This document shows positions 35,118-44,293 of a stretch of DNA of 64,000 nt, one piece after another. Source of the DNA: Opitutaceae bacterium (GTDB taxonomy: Bacteria > Verrucomicrobiota > Verrucomicrobiia > Opitutales > Opitutaceae); the NCBI GenBank assembly GCA_028691845.1, contig JAQUYL010000009.1:62001-126000 (forward strand), read 5' to 3'. Position numbers and translations under genes: made by a program. The notes below the pieces were generated by a model. The model did not search any database. It had not been told where the DNA came from and saw only the letters and a list, made by a program, of their open reading frames with translations. How positions within the stretch are numbered: the stretch's first letter is position 1; every line of letters starts with the position of its first letter.

Positions 35118-36305
35118 TCAGCGTGAGCACGGGGCGAGTCTTATCTCCCCGGCGGCCAGACGGTGCAGGAAGAGCGCGGCGATTTGCGCTCGCGGCACGA
35201 GGCTGTCGAGCCAGCAGATTTCGTCGGGACTGTGCAGGCGGTCGCCGCGCACGCCGAGGCCATCGAGATTGGGCAGGCCGGCGGCGGAGAGCAGATTGCC
35301 GTCGGATCCGCCGCTGACATGCTGCCACGAAAAATTGAGGCCGAGGTCACGCCCGCAGGCCTGCCAGGCGGTGAAGAGGTGTTCCTCGGCCGGGGTTGCA
35401 ATCTTGGGAGGACGGGAAAAATGACCGGAGATTTCGACCCGGTAACCGTCGCGGGCGTTGAGGGGGGCGGCGAGTTCCTGCAGGCGGCGCAACATGAGGG
35501 GTCCGTCGTTTGCCTGCGCGAAACGGATGTTGATCTCGGCCTGCGCGCAGTCAGGAACGATGTTGACCGGGCCCCCGCCCTTGATGTTGCCGATATTGAC
35601 CATCACGTCCGGCAGCTCGCGGTTAAGCGCGTCGACTTGCGGAAGCAGTTCGCAGAGCTCGAGGATGGCGTTGCGTCCCTCGTCCCGGGCCTGGCCGGCG
35701 TGGGCCGCGCGACCATGGCAGGTGATGGTGAAAGTGCCCGTGCCCATGCGGGACTTGACCAGGTCGCCATTGACGCGGGCGGGCTCGAATACGAGGGCGA
35801 ATCGATGGCGCCGGGCGGCGTCGGCGAGGACCGGGGCCGTGGCGGGTGTGCCGATCTCTTCGTCAGGACTGAGCAGCACTTCATAACCAAGACGCGCCGC
35901 GTGCGGGGTCTGTTCGAACGCCTGCAGTGCCGCGAGCATGACGACGAGGCCGCCCTTCATGTCGGCCACGCCCGGTCCGCGCAGGGTGTTCGCATCGACC
36001 GGCTCGCACTGCTGGAACGGATGCTCGGCTCCGTAGACAGTGTCGTAGTGGCCGCTGCAAAGAAACCGGAGAGGAGCGGCGGGACGCACGTTCACCGACA
36101 GCGCCCGGGCGGACGTGCCCTCCAGCGGCACCCGTTCGATGATTGCATCGGGCAGCCGGGCGAACTGGATTTCCAGCAGACCGAGCATGATGTCGAGCCC
36201 GGTGAAATTGTCGCTGCCGGAGTTTTGGTTGCACCAGCGGATAAGCAGCTCGCGCAACTCAGCGGCACGCGAGGGCAGGGCGGCGATGGAGGAGGGAAGA
36301 GACAT
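35118..36305 (-). CDS. M20 family metallopeptidase (carboxypeptidase G2-like)
   Basis: A 395-residue zinc peptidase of the M20 family. Metal and catalytic residues are visible: LCSGHYDTVYG (His ligand and catalytic Asp), GPGVADMKGG (bridging Asp), LLSPDEEIGTP (catalytic Glu and ligand Glu), VFEPAR (Glu/Asp ligand), and SGGSDGN with the final histidine in RLHSPDE. The dimerisation domain is inserted at about residues 190-290 (ITCHGRAAHAG). No signal peptide is present, so it is cytoplasmic. A cleavage of folate-type glutamates or dipeptides is possible. It is divergent from rtcB. Confidence 0.92.
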   Translation of the reverse strand: MSLPSSIAALPSRAAELRELLIRWCNQNSGSDNFTGLDIMLGLLEIQFARLPDAIIERVPLEGTSARALSVNVRPAAPLRFLCSGHYDTVYGAEHPFQQCEPVDANTLRGPGVADMKGGLVVMLAALQAFEQTPHAARLGYEVLLSPDEEIGTPATAPVLADAARRHRFALVFEPARVNGDLVKSRMGTGTFTITCHGRAAHAGQARDEGRNAILELCELLPQVDALNRELPDVMVNIGNIKGGGPVNIVPDCAQAEINIRFAQANDGPLMLRRLQELAAPLNARDGYRVEISGHFSRPPKIATPAEEHLFTAWQACGRDLGLNFSWQHVSGGSDGNLLSAAGLPNLDGLGVRGDRLHSPDEICWLDSLVPRAQIAALFLHRLAAGEIRLAPCSR

Positions 36306-36415
36306 GAGCGGCGAGCAGTTAGGCTGCGGGCGTCCGGGGAGGCAGCGAGGAGCCTTTACTCACGTCTAGCGAAATCCAGGCTGCAGGGGAATCACGATTT
36401 GCAAAGCCGGACCGG

Positions 36416-37609
36416 GTGATTCAGGTTGATGACGTGAGCGAAATGCAGGCAGCCTCCGCCGGCGCGCCGTGGCGGCAATGGGGGACGGACATCGACGCCC
36501 AGTCGGTCGCGCAGATGCGCGAGGCCTGCGCCCTGCCCGTGGCCGTGCGCGGGGCGCTCATGCCCGACGCCCATGTGGGCTACGGTTTGCCGATCGGCGG
36601 GGTGCTCGCCACGGACGGGGCGGTGGTCCCGTTCGCTGTCGGCGTGGACATTGCCTGTCGGGTCAAGCTCTCCGTGCTCGACCTGCCGGTGGCCTGGTTG
36701 CGCGACCGGGCGGAGCGGCTGGCGCGCGCCCTCGAGCAGGAGACGCGCTTTGGCGTCGGCGCGGAATTCAAGCATCCGCGCACACATGACGTGATGGACG
36801 AGAATTGGGGGGGGAGCCCCGTGACACAGGCCCTGCGCGACAAGGCATGGCGGCAGCTCGGCACAAGCGGCAGCGGCAATCATTTCGTGGAGTTTGGGAT
36901 CTTGACCGTGGAACACGGCGGATTCGGGCTGGAGCCGGGGTCATATCTGGCGCTGCTCAGCCACAGCGGCAGTCGCGGCACCGGCGCGGCGGTTTGCGAT
37001 CACTACAGCAAAATAGCGCAACGGAAGCGGCCCGGGCACGGCCGGCTGGCCTGGCTGCCGCTTCGCGAGCCGGAGGGGCGCGAATATTGGGCCGCGATGG
37101 AGTTGATGGGCCGGTATGCCTCGGCCAACCATGCCTGCATCCACGCGTGCATCACCGCCCATCTCGGCGCGCGAGTCCTCTGGCAGGTGGAAAATCACCA
37201 TAATTTTGCCTGGCGGGAAACGCACGACGGCCGTGACGTTATTGTCCATCGCAAAGGGGCGACGCCTGCCGGGCGGGGCGTGCTGGGGTTTATCCCCGGC
37301 TCTATGGCTGCGCCGGGCTTTTTGGTGCGCGGCAGGGGCTGTGCCAACTCGCTCGACTCGGCGGCGCATGGCGCCGGCCGGCTCATGAGCCGTACACAGG
37401 CAAAAAAGACCCTCGACTGGAAAACGGCGCATCGCTGGCTCGACGCGAGGGGAGTGCAGCTGCTCTCCGCCGGCCTCGACGAGGCGCCGATGGTCTACAA
37501 GGACATCCATGCAGTCATGGCCGCGCAGAGCGATCTCGTGGAGACGCTGGCGCGGTTCGATCCGCGGCTGGTGAAGATGGCCCCGCCCGGCGAGCATCCG
37601 GAGGACTGA
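36416..37609 (+). CDS. rtcB: RtcB-family RNA ligase (short form)
   Basis: A 397-residue RtcB homologue, the GTP-dependent ligase that joins 2',3'-cyclic phosphate and 5'-OH RNA ends. The metal and guanylylation residues are present: PDAHVGYGLPIGG, FAVGVDIACRV (Cys ligand), GSGNHFVEFG, LLSHSGSRGTG, VENHHNFAW, IVHRKGATPAG and SAAHGAGRLMSR (the histidine that is guanylylated). The start is unsure: GTG at 36416 or ATG at 36443. It stands alone; no archease or RtcA is nearby, and no sigma-54 regulator (RtcR) is next to it. Confidence 0.93.
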   Translation: MIQVDDVSEMQAASAGAPWRQWGTDIDAQSVAQMREACALPVAVRGALMPDAHVGYGLPIGGVLATDGAVVPFAVGVDIACRVKLSVLDLPVAWLRDRAERLARALEQETRFGVGAEFKHPRTHDVMDENWGGSPVTQALRDKAWRQLGTSGSGNHFVEFGILTVEHGGFGLEPGSYLALLSHSGSRGTGAAVCDHYSKIAQRKRPGHGRLAWLPLREPEGREYWAAMELMGRYASANHACIHACITAHLGARVLWQVENHHNFAWRETHDGRDVIVHRKGATPAGRGVLGFIPGSMAAPGFLVRGRGCANSLDSAAHGAGRLMSRTQAKKTLDWKTAHRWLDARGVQLLSAGLDEAPMVYKDIHAVMAAQSDLVETLARFDPRLVKMAPPGEHPED

Positions 37610-37660
37610 TGCTCTCTCTCGGTTATATCCGGATTCCCGCATGCGCGGCGGCTGGGAGCC

Positions 37661-38602
37661 TCACGCCGTGAGGTGGCTGGATTTTACATCCACATGCCGG
37701 TGCTGGTGCAGCTGCCATGAGTTCCACAGGTTGTGCCAAAGAACGTAGAAAGTGGGGCCTAGGGCGACGAGCGGGCTGGCATAGGCCAGCGCCAGGTAGA
37801 TGGTGAGGGTTGTGTTTTTCTGTCCGAGCGACTGGCTGGCTTCGCGCGGAAACTCCCGTCCGCCAATCATCCGGCCCAGCGCAAAATTGGCCGCGCACAC
37901 GAGCAACGTTACGGCGCCGATCGCCACCAGCTCGGCGAACGGCACGGTCGTCTGCCTGCGCAGGAAATCGGAGGCGTTGGCGGTGATTAGAAATAACGCC
38001 AGCACCCAGGCCCCGAAGGTCACATTGCGCAGGCGTCCCGGCCATTCCACCGCGCGCGGGTGAACAGTCCGCAGGAGCCATGCCACCGCCGCCGGTGCAA
38101 AGACCACCAGGCCCACGCTGCCGACCACATGCCCGAAAACGTGCGGGGTTGCCTGCCCCAGTACGTAGGGCAGCAGCCCGGGCATCACCGCGGCAATGAC
38201 GAGGTTTGTGAGCACAAAGGCGGCTACCACGTAGCTCACCCGGCCCCGAAGAAAATCCATGACCACCGGTGCCGCCGTCGCGGTCGGCGTGATGCCCGCG
38301 AAAAATGCGGCGAGGGCCACGTTGCGCCCCCCGATGAACCAGCCGAGACCCCAGCCCACCATGCCCATCACTAGGTTGGCGACGAGCAGTACGCCGTGGC
38401 TGCGATGCAGCATCGAGCGCGAAAGTTGCGTTTGCAGAAACACCGCAAACAGCATGCCGATCACCAGCCAACGGATTGCCCACGCCGCCGCCTGCGCCTG
38501 CGGGACGAAGGCGCCGGCGACCATGGCGGAGAGCAAAGCGAGTGTGCGGAGAATGCCGGGTTTCACAAATGAAGAGCCGTGAACAAAGCCAACTGCGCCC
38601 AT
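37661..38602 (-). CDS. bile acid:sodium symporter (BASS) family transporter
   Basis: A 313-residue integral membrane protein with about nine to ten helices, belonging to the SBF/BASS superfamily that moves organic anions with sodium. The family pattern GITPTATAAPVVMDFLRG contains the proline-centred crossover motif of the first repeat, and the second repeat has QKNTTLTIYLALAYASP (cf. the conserved ExGxQN region). The start is uncertain: ATG at 38602 fits the family length, GTG at 38566 is just before helix 1, and the frame extends to 38692. Three TGTCA-TGACA palindromes lie 150-260 bp upstream, which suggests regulation. Confidence 0.82.
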   Translation of the reverse strand: MGAVGFVHGSSFVKPGILRTLALLSAMVAGAFVPQAQAAAWAIRWLVIGMLFAVFLQTQLSRSMLHRSHGVLLVANLVMGMVGWGLGWFIGGRNVALAAFFAGITPTATAAPVVMDFLRGRVSYVVAAFVLTNLVIAAVMPGLLPYVLGQATPHVFGHVVGSVGLVVFAPAAVAWLLRTVHPRAVEWPGRLRNVTFGAWVLALFLITANASDFLRRQTTVPFAELVAIGAVTLLVCAANFALGRMIGGREFPREASQSLGQKNTTLTIYLALAYASPLVALGPTFYVLWHNLWNSWQLHQHRHVDVKSSHLTA

Positions 38603-38750
38603 AACGCAAGGCAGCGGGCAACCCGGCCCGCGCTGGGTTTCCCGCTGGGATGGGCGGATTACTGAACCGGCATGACTAATCAACCCACCCATCCGATACA
38701 GAGTCTCCCGGTTTGCCCGGCATCGGCACCCCGAGCGGCCGGGAGGAGAA

Positions 38751-38769
38751 TGTCATCCATTAAATGACA
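38751..38769. repeat. palindrome, copy D of the TGTCAY-N7-RTGACA family
   Basis: TGTCAT-CCATTAA-ATGACA: 6-bp arms, 7-nt core, in the upstream region of the BASS transporter gene. Confidence 0.65.
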
Positions 38770-38795
38770 ATTCTTCCGCTGCTTGTATCATCATT

Positions 38796-38814
38796 TATCA
38801 TCTATTAAATGACA
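38796..38814. repeat. palindrome, copy E of the TGTCAY-N7-RTGACA family
   Basis: TATCAT-CTATTAA-ATGACA, one mismatch in the left arm. Its centre is 45 bp from copy D, in the same orientation. Confidence 0.6.
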
Positions 38815-38840
38815 AAACTCGGGCGCGTCAGTGCGGTTTG

Positions 38841-38863
38841 AATGTTGTCTGTTAGGTGACATT
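38841..38863. repeat. palindrome, degenerate copy F of the TGTCAY-N7-RTGACA family
   Basis: It has the same 23-nt length and the same outer AATGT..GTGACATT as copy A, but its left inner arm is changed. Its centre is 47 bp from copy E, so D, E and F are about evenly spaced at 45-47 bp. Confidence 0.5.
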
Positions 38864-38945
38864 TGCGGTTGCCGCATTACGGCCGGACGAAGGCCCTTTC
38901 AGTCAGGCGGGCGGAAGTGCCCCCGTGGAGGGGCGGGGTCCGGCC

Positions 38946-40190
38946 TCAGGCCGAGCGTTCTTCCCAGACTTGCGCGAGGTGCAGGAGGGTTATTACGGCC
39001 CGGGCCATGTCCTGGAGGCTCACCCATTCGCGCTGGCTGTGCACCTCGTGCATGCCGCAGAAGAGATTGGGCGTCAGCAAACCCCGGGCGGTGAGATTGG
39101 AGCCGTCGGTGCCGCCCCGGATGGCTTGTGAAGCCGGCGTCAGCCCGGCGCGGCGGAGAGCCTCCTGGGCGAACTCCACCGGGCGCATGTCGTGCTGGAG
39201 CCAGTAACGCATGTTGCGGTATTGTTCGTTGAAAGTGAGCTCGAGCCGCGCCCGCGGTTCGGACGCGCGCAATTCGGCGACGATCTTTTCGAGCAGGGCG
39301 CGCTTGGCGGCGAGACCATCCAGCTCGAAGTCGCGCAGGATCATCCGCACCGTCACGTGCTCCGCGGAGCCGGCTGATTCCACCGGATGAATAAATCCGT
39401 CGCGGCCGGCCGTGCACTCCGGCGACTGGTTCGGTGGCAGGGCGGCCAGAAAGCGCCCCGCGATCCGGAGTGCATTGACCATCACATCCTTCGCCCAGCC
39501 GGGATGCGCGGCGATGCCGTGAATCTCCAGCACCGCGGCATCGGCGCTGAAGGTTTCGTAATCGATTTCTCCGGGCAGTTCGCCGTCGATCGTGTAACCG
39601 AAATCTGCCTCGAGCAGGGCGAGATCGAGATGCTTCATGCCGCCGGCGATCTCCTCGTCGGGATTGAAGCAGAGGCGGATCACGCCGTGCGGGATTTCCC
39701 GGTGGCGGAGCAGATGGCGGGCCGCCGCCATCACCGTGGCCACGCCGGCCTTGTCGTCAGCGCCGAGCAGGGTGGCGCCGCTCGCCGTGATGACATCTTG
39801 GCCGATGGCCGCGCGCAGATGCGGGATCGTCTCGACGGTAAGCCGCTGCTTCGGATCGTCCGGCAGAACGATCGGACAGCCGTCGTAGGCGTGGTGGACG
39901 ATGGGTTTAGCCGCGCCCGGCAAATTGGGCGCCGTGTCGACGTGCGCAAACCAGGCAAGCCGCGGCACCGCTGCCTTGCGGGTGGTCGCAGGGACGGTGG
40001 CGAGCACATAGCCCTGTTCGGTCAAGGTGACATCCGTCGCGCCCATTTCCGTGAGTTCCGTCACGAGCAACCGGAGCAGATCCCACTGTCCGGGAGTGCT
40101 TGGCGTCGTAGTCGAATGCGGATCGCTGCGGGTGTCGATCTGCACATAGCGCAGGAAACGGTCGAGAAGATCGGGGGTATCGATTGGCAT
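38946..40190 (-). CDS. pepT: peptidase T (tripeptide aminopeptidase)
   Basis: A 414-residue M20B zinc aminopeptidase that removes the N-terminal residue of tripeptides in the cytoplasm. PepT landmarks are RFLRYVQIDTRSDPHS at the N-terminus, LAWFAHVDTAPN, GATLLGADDKAGVA, LCFNPDEEIAGG, GYTIDGELPGEIDYETFSA, GIAAHPGWAKD and AIRGGTDGSNLTARG, with the final ligand in MHEVHS. Length and motif order match PepT fully. It is probably monocistronic. Confidence 0.96.
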   Translation of the reverse strand: MPIDTPDLLDRFLRYVQIDTRSDPHSTTTPSTPGQWDLLRLLVTELTEMGATDVTLTEQGYVLATVPATTRKAAVPRLAWFAHVDTAPNLPGAAKPIVHHAYDGCPIVLPDDPKQRLTVETIPHLRAAIGQDVITASGATLLGADDKAGVATVMAAARHLLRHREIPHGVIRLCFNPDEEIAGGMKHLDLALLEADFGYTIDGELPGEIDYETFSADAAVLEIHGIAAHPGWAKDVMVNALRIAGRFLAALPPNQSPECTAGRDGFIHPVESAGSAEHVTVRMILRDFELDGLAAKRALLEKIVAELRASEPRARLELTFNEQYRNMRYWLQHDMRPVEFAQEALRRAGLTPASQAIRGGTDGSNLTARGLLTPNLFCGMHEVHSQREWVSLQDMARAVITLLHLAQVWEERSA

Positions 40191-40286
40191 GACGACACAG
40201 TTGCGGTACGCGCAGCGCCGGACAACCCGAATTACGCCACCATGCGTCCGGGAAAAGGCGAAGAACGCCCGGTCTGCCGTCGGCCA

Positions 40287-41357
40287 TTACGAGGGGACGC
40301 CGTCCCGCGAGAGCGCACGACGCCGCAATTGACCGCAGGCGGCGTCGATGTCCGGTCCGCGCGAGCGGCGGAAGTGGGTGACGATGTGTTGCGCACGCAG
40401 TTCGGCCAGGAATGCCGCGGCGGTGGCAGGATCGGAACGCTGGTAGACCTGCCCGCTCAGGCTGAGGCCGGTGGAATTGTAATGCAGCAGGTTGACATGC
40501 ATGCGCCGGTCGCGCATCAGCGCCGCGAGGGACCGGGCCTGCTCCAAGGAATCGTTCACGCCCTTGAGCAGACAGTACTGGATCGACACTGGCCGGCCGC
40601 GCCGGGCTTGAAAACGATCGGCTGCCGCAAGGATCTCGGCCACGGCAAACCGGCGGCCGGCGGGCAGCAGCCGGGCGCGGGTGGCGTCGTCCGGGGCGTG
40701 CAGCGAGATGGCCAGATTGACGTTCAGCCCGGTGGCATCGAGCGCGTCGATGCCGGGCACGAGCCCGACGGTTGAAATGGTGATCTGCCTCCAGCCCAGT
40801 CCGCCGAGCCCGTTGCTCGCGATGCGCCGGACCGCTGCGAGAACCTGGTCGATGTTGAGGAGGGGCTCGCCCATGCCCATGAAGACAACCGTCTGCACCC
40901 GCCGGCCCACGGCGCGCGCCGCGCGGCGCAAGGACAGGAACTGCTCCACCATCTCGCCGGCCGTCAGGTTGCGTTCGAAGCCGGTCCGGGTGGTCGCGCA
41001 AAAATCGCAGCCCATCGCGCAGCCGACCTGCGAAGAAAGGCAGCCCGCCACGCGATCACTGCGGGGGGCGGGCATCAGCACGGACTCGATGGTGTGACCG
41101 TCGCGCAGGCGCAGCAGGAGTTTTGTCGTGCCATCCTCCGCCACCTGACGGGCGGCCAGAGTGGCAGCAGGCGGCGCGTCTCCGGTCTGCAGTCTCAGGG
41201 TGAGCTCCTTTGGTAGGACCAGAGTGGTCCAATCGATTACGCCGTCTCCCCGATAATAGGCCCGCAACAGGCGCGCGGCGTGGACGGGTTTGCACCCCCA
41301 TGCCGCCAGTTGCTGTTCGAGGTCGGCGGGACTTAAATCGGCAAGTGCAGCGTTCAC
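40287..41357 (-). CDS. rlmN: 23S rRNA (adenine(2503)-C(2))-methyltransferase RlmN
   Basis: A 356-residue radical SAM methyltransferase that modifies A2503 of 23S rRNA (and A37 of some tRNAs). The [4Fe-4S] motif is CAMGCDFC. The preceding QVGCAMG, then VVFMGMGEPLLN, ITISTVGLVPGI and LAISLHAPDD are RlmN blocks. The acceptor cysteines are expected in the CLSSQVGC segment and near the C-terminus (DIDAACGQL). GTG at 41357 gives the usual N-terminus (NAALADLSPADLEQQL); a TTG further up at 41414 would add 19 residues without similarity. Confidence 0.95.
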   Translation of the reverse strand: MNAALADLSPADLEQQLAAWGCKPVHAARLLRAYYRGDGVIDWTTLVLPKELTLRLQTGDAPPAATLAARQVAEDGTTKLLLRLRDGHTIESVLMPAPRSDRVAGCLSSQVGCAMGCDFCATTRTGFERNLTAGEMVEQFLSLRRAARAVGRRVQTVVFMGMGEPLLNIDQVLAAVRRIASNGLGGLGWRQITISTVGLVPGIDALDATGLNVNLAISLHAPDDATRARLLPAGRRFAVAEILAAADRFQARRGRPVSIQYCLLKGVNDSLEQARSLAALMRDRRMHVNLLHYNSTGLSLSGQVYQRSDPATAAAFLAELRAQHIVTHFRRSRGPDIDAACGQLRRRALSRDGVPS

Positions 41358-41422
41358 TCTCCGGATCCACGCAGGGATTTTTCCAAAAGCCAAGCCGGAG
41401 GTGCGCCGCCGCAAGCCCGGGA

Positions 41423-41917
41423 TCAGAATTGCTCCCAGTGCAGTACTTCCGCGAGTGGCCGGTGGGGCGGTTGGCGGCAGGGCGAAGAAGCGTAGCCGAT
41501 CGCCAGCATGGCCACGAGCTTGAAGCCGGCGGGCACGCCAAAGTGGCGGAGAATGTCGCCGGCATATGTCTTCTTGTCTCCCGCCACCCAGCAGGATTGC
41601 AGTCCCAGCGCCGTGGCCGCCAGGAGCGCGTTTTCCACCGCGGCGGCGCCATCCTCGAGGTAGTAGGTCGTATCGCGGGCGATGACCACGATGCAGGCTC
41701 CGGCCTGAGCAATGAACTTCCCCGCGGTGGAGATCTTCGCGAGGAAATCGCGATCCGCCTGGCGGGTCGCCACGATGAATTCAACCGGTTCCTCCTTGCG
41801 ACCGGAGGGAGCGCGTCGGCCGGCATCGACCAGTTGCTCCAGCAGTGCGCGCGGCACGGGTTGAGTCCGATAATTGCGGCAGCTGTAGCGGGTGTTGATG
41901 CATTCGATGGCGTCCAT
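41423..41917 (-). CDS. nitroreductase family protein
   Basis: A 164-residue FMN-dependent nitroreductase-like enzyme. MDAIECINTRYSCRNYRTQPVP is the usual N-terminus with the FMN-phosphate-binding R-x-S-x-R pattern altered to RYSCRNY. AGRRAPSGRKEEPVEFIV is the second block (A-PSxxN type), and ALGLQSCWVAGDKK the third. It is on the short side for the family. ATG at 41917 is preferred to GTG at 41929. The substrate is unknown. It lies 65 bp upstream of rlmN on the same strand. Confidence 0.88.
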   Translation of the reverse strand: MDAIECINTRYSCRNYRTQPVPRALLEQLVDAGRRAPSGRKEEPVEFIVATRQADRDFLAKISTAGKFIAQAGACIVVIARDTTYYLEDGAAAVENALLAATALGLQSCWVAGDKKTYAGDILRHFGVPAGFKLVAMLAIGYASSPCRQPPHRPLAEVLHWEQF

Positions 41918-42097
41918 ACCACCATTCACAGCGGCGTCGGCCGGTCTGTCAACAGAGGGCAGGGAACGTTGTCCACTGGGGCCGGTTTCGATCCGGCCTG
42001 CGGCGCCCCTGCGGGAGCGCCGTCACCGTGACGCCGGTTGATCACGAAGCGGGGCCATTTCGCCTCCGCCCTGTGCGCATGGGATTTTCCCAAGTGC

Positions 42098-44293
42098 CTA
42101 TGGCACGGGTGCGGCTGGCGGCTGGTCGAGGCCGCGGCGCACGAGCAGCGGCCTGATGTCAGGCTCGCCGCCGGCGAAATTGCGGAAGAGGGCATTCGCC
42201 TCCGCGCTGCCGCCGCGCGACAGGACCTCCTGGCGGAAACGGTCGCCGTTTGCACGCGTGAGGCCGCCATGCTGCTTGAACCATTCAACGCTGTCGGCAT
42301 CGAGAACCTCGGCCCAGATGTAGGAGTAATAGCCGGCGGAGTAGGCCGGGCTGGAGAAGATGTGCGAAAAGTAGGTGCTGCGGTAGCGCGGAGGGACCGG
42401 GGCGAAATCCATGCCGGCCTGCTGCAGTGCTGCAGCCTCAAAGTCCAGCACGTTGCCGGGCACCTCCTTCGCTTTGAACTGGTGCCAGGCCTGATCGAGC
42501 AAGCTGGCGGCCAGGTATTCGGTGGTCATGAATCCCTGGTTGTACTTTCCGGTGGCCAGCATCCGGTCAAGCAGCTCCTTCGGCATGGGGTCGCCGGTTT
42601 GATAGTGCCGGGCGTAGTTTTGCAGCACTTCGGGCCACACGGACCACATCTCGTTGACCTGTGAGGGATACTCGACGAAGTCACGCGGCACCTGCGTGCC
42701 GCTGAAACGCGGATACTTCACGTTCGAGAGCATGCCGTGCAGGGCGTGGCCGAACTCGTGAAACATCGTCCGGACCTCATCAAAGGTCAGCAACGCCGGT
42801 TCGCCGGCGGGCGGCTTCTGGATGTTCAGGTGATTCGCAATAACCGGTTTGGTGTCCAAGAGTCCGCATTGATTCACGTACGCGTTCATCCATGCTCCGC
42901 CCCGCTTGGACGGGCGGGCGAAGAAATCGGTCAGAAAGAGGGCGAGCGGCTGGCCATCGGAGTCGAGGACCTCAAATACTCGCACGTCGGGCTGATACAC
43001 CGGCAGGTCGGAACGTTCCTTGAAGGTGAGTCCGTAAAGCCGGTTCGCGGCATAAAACACGCCGTCGTGCAGCACGTGATTCAATTCGAAGTAGGGCCGC
43101 AGATGGGACTCGTCGAAGGCATAGCGGGCGCGGCGGACCTTTTCAGAGTAATAATCCCAGTCCCACGGGGCCAGTTGGAAGCCGGCCTGCTCCTGGTCGA
43201 TGATGGCCTGCATGTCCGCAGCCTCGCGGCGGGCGTTGGCCACGGCCGGTGGCGCCAGCTCGGCGAGCAGCCGGTTGACCGCCCCCACGGTGGCGGCGGT
43301 CTGTTCTTCGAGCACGTAGGCGGCGTGGTTTGGGTACCCAAGCAGGACGGCGCGCTCAGCCCGCAGCTGCACGATACGCAGGACAATGGCTCGGTTGTCG
43401 AATTCGCCGCCATGGCTGCACCGGGATACCGAGGCCTGCTGGATCCGCTCGCGCAGGGCGCGGTTTTCCAGGGAGGCGAGCACGGGCTGCCCGCTGGTGT
43501 TGAGGAGACGGATGACGAACTTGCCGTCCTGGCGATCTGCCTGGGCGGCGGCCTTGGCCGCGGCGATTTCGTTGGCGGACAGGCCGGCCAGCTGCGCGAC
43601 GTCGTCCACCACCACGGCCGAGGCGTTGGTTTCCTTGAGCACGTTCTGGGTGAACGTGGTCTGCAGGGTGGCCAGTTCGGTGTTGATGGCCTTAAGCCTG
43701 GTCTGATCAGCCGCGGAGAGCCGGGCGCCCGCGCGGACGAAATCCCGGTGGTAGCGCTCGAGCAGACGCAGCGATTCGGCATCCAGCCCCAGACTGTTGC
43801 GCTCGTCGTAAAGAGCCTGAATGCGGGAGAAGAGGGCGCCGTTCAGGTGGATGGCGTCCCTTTGCGCCGCGAGCTTGGGGGCGGTTTCGCGTTCCACTTC
43901 CTGCAGGGTCGGATTGGTATTGGCTCCGGCCATGTTGGAAAAAAGCCGGTCGACCCGATCCAGCAGCGAACCGGAGCGTTCGAGGGCGACAATGGTATTG
44001 TCGAAGCTCGGCTTCTCCGGATTGCCGGCAATGACCGCCACCTCCTTCAGTTCGTCGCGCATGCCTTGCTCATAGGCAGGGGCGTAGTCCTCGTCCCTGA
44101 TCTGGTCAAAGGGTGGCATCTGGTAGGGCAGAGTGCTCTCGACCAGCAGGGGATTTGCCCGGTCTGCCGGGGCAGTAGCCGGCTCGACGGCGGAGAGGCG
44201 GGCTGCGAGGATCAGGACGGGAAGAATCACGCGGGAGAAGCGGTCCGGCAGGAAAGGCAGAAATGTGCAGCAGGGAAGCGACGGTCGGGGCAT
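42098..44293 (-). CDS. M3 family metallopeptidase (peptidyl-dipeptidase Dcp-like)
   Basis: A 731-residue zinc oligopeptidase. The HEFGH motif is near residue 511 (TMFHEFGHALHGML) and the third ligand in EYPSQVNEMW. Helices such as FFARPSKRGGAWMNAYV and TYFSHIFSSPAYSAGYYSYIWAEVLDADS match the Dcp/thimet family. The N-terminal 35 residues contain a hydrophobic stretch ending RLSAVEPA, a likely signal peptide, so it is periplasmic. It probably degrades imported or extracellular peptides. It is monocistronic. Confidence 0.94.
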   Translation of the reverse strand: MPRPSLPCCTFLPFLPDRFSRVILPVLILAARLSAVEPATAPADRANPLLVESTLPYQMPPFDQIRDEDYAPAYEQGMRDELKEVAVIAGNPEKPSFDNTIVALERSGSLLDRVDRLFSNMAGANTNPTLQEVERETAPKLAAQRDAIHLNGALFSRIQALYDERNSLGLDAESLRLLERYHRDFVRAGARLSAADQTRLKAINTELATLQTTFTQNVLKETNASAVVVDDVAQLAGLSANEIAAAKAAAQADRQDGKFVIRLLNTSGQPVLASLENRALRERIQQASVSRCSHGGEFDNRAIVLRIVQLRAERAVLLGYPNHAAYVLEEQTAATVGAVNRLLAELAPPAVANARREAADMQAIIDQEQAGFQLAPWDWDYYSEKVRRARYAFDESHLRPYFELNHVLHDGVFYAANRLYGLTFKERSDLPVYQPDVRVFEVLDSDGQPLALFLTDFFARPSKRGGAWMNAYVNQCGLLDTKPVIANHLNIQKPPAGEPALLTFDEVRTMFHEFGHALHGMLSNVKYPRFSGTQVPRDFVEYPSQVNEMWSVWPEVLQNYARHYQTGDPMPKELLDRMLATGKYNQGFMTTEYLAASLLDQAWHQFKAKEVPGNVLDFEAAALQQAGMDFAPVPPRYRSTYFSHIFSSPAYSAGYYSYIWAEVLDADSVEWFKQHGGLTRANGDRFRQEVLSRGGSAEANALFRNFAGGEPDIRPLLVRRGLDQPPAAPVP

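Noticed and set aside
39387..41001. Long open frames overlapping pepT and rlmN (plus 39387-40775, minus 39907-41001)
   Set aside because: Arg/Gly/Ala-rich or gene-straddling translations without domains; sense genes are unambiguous.
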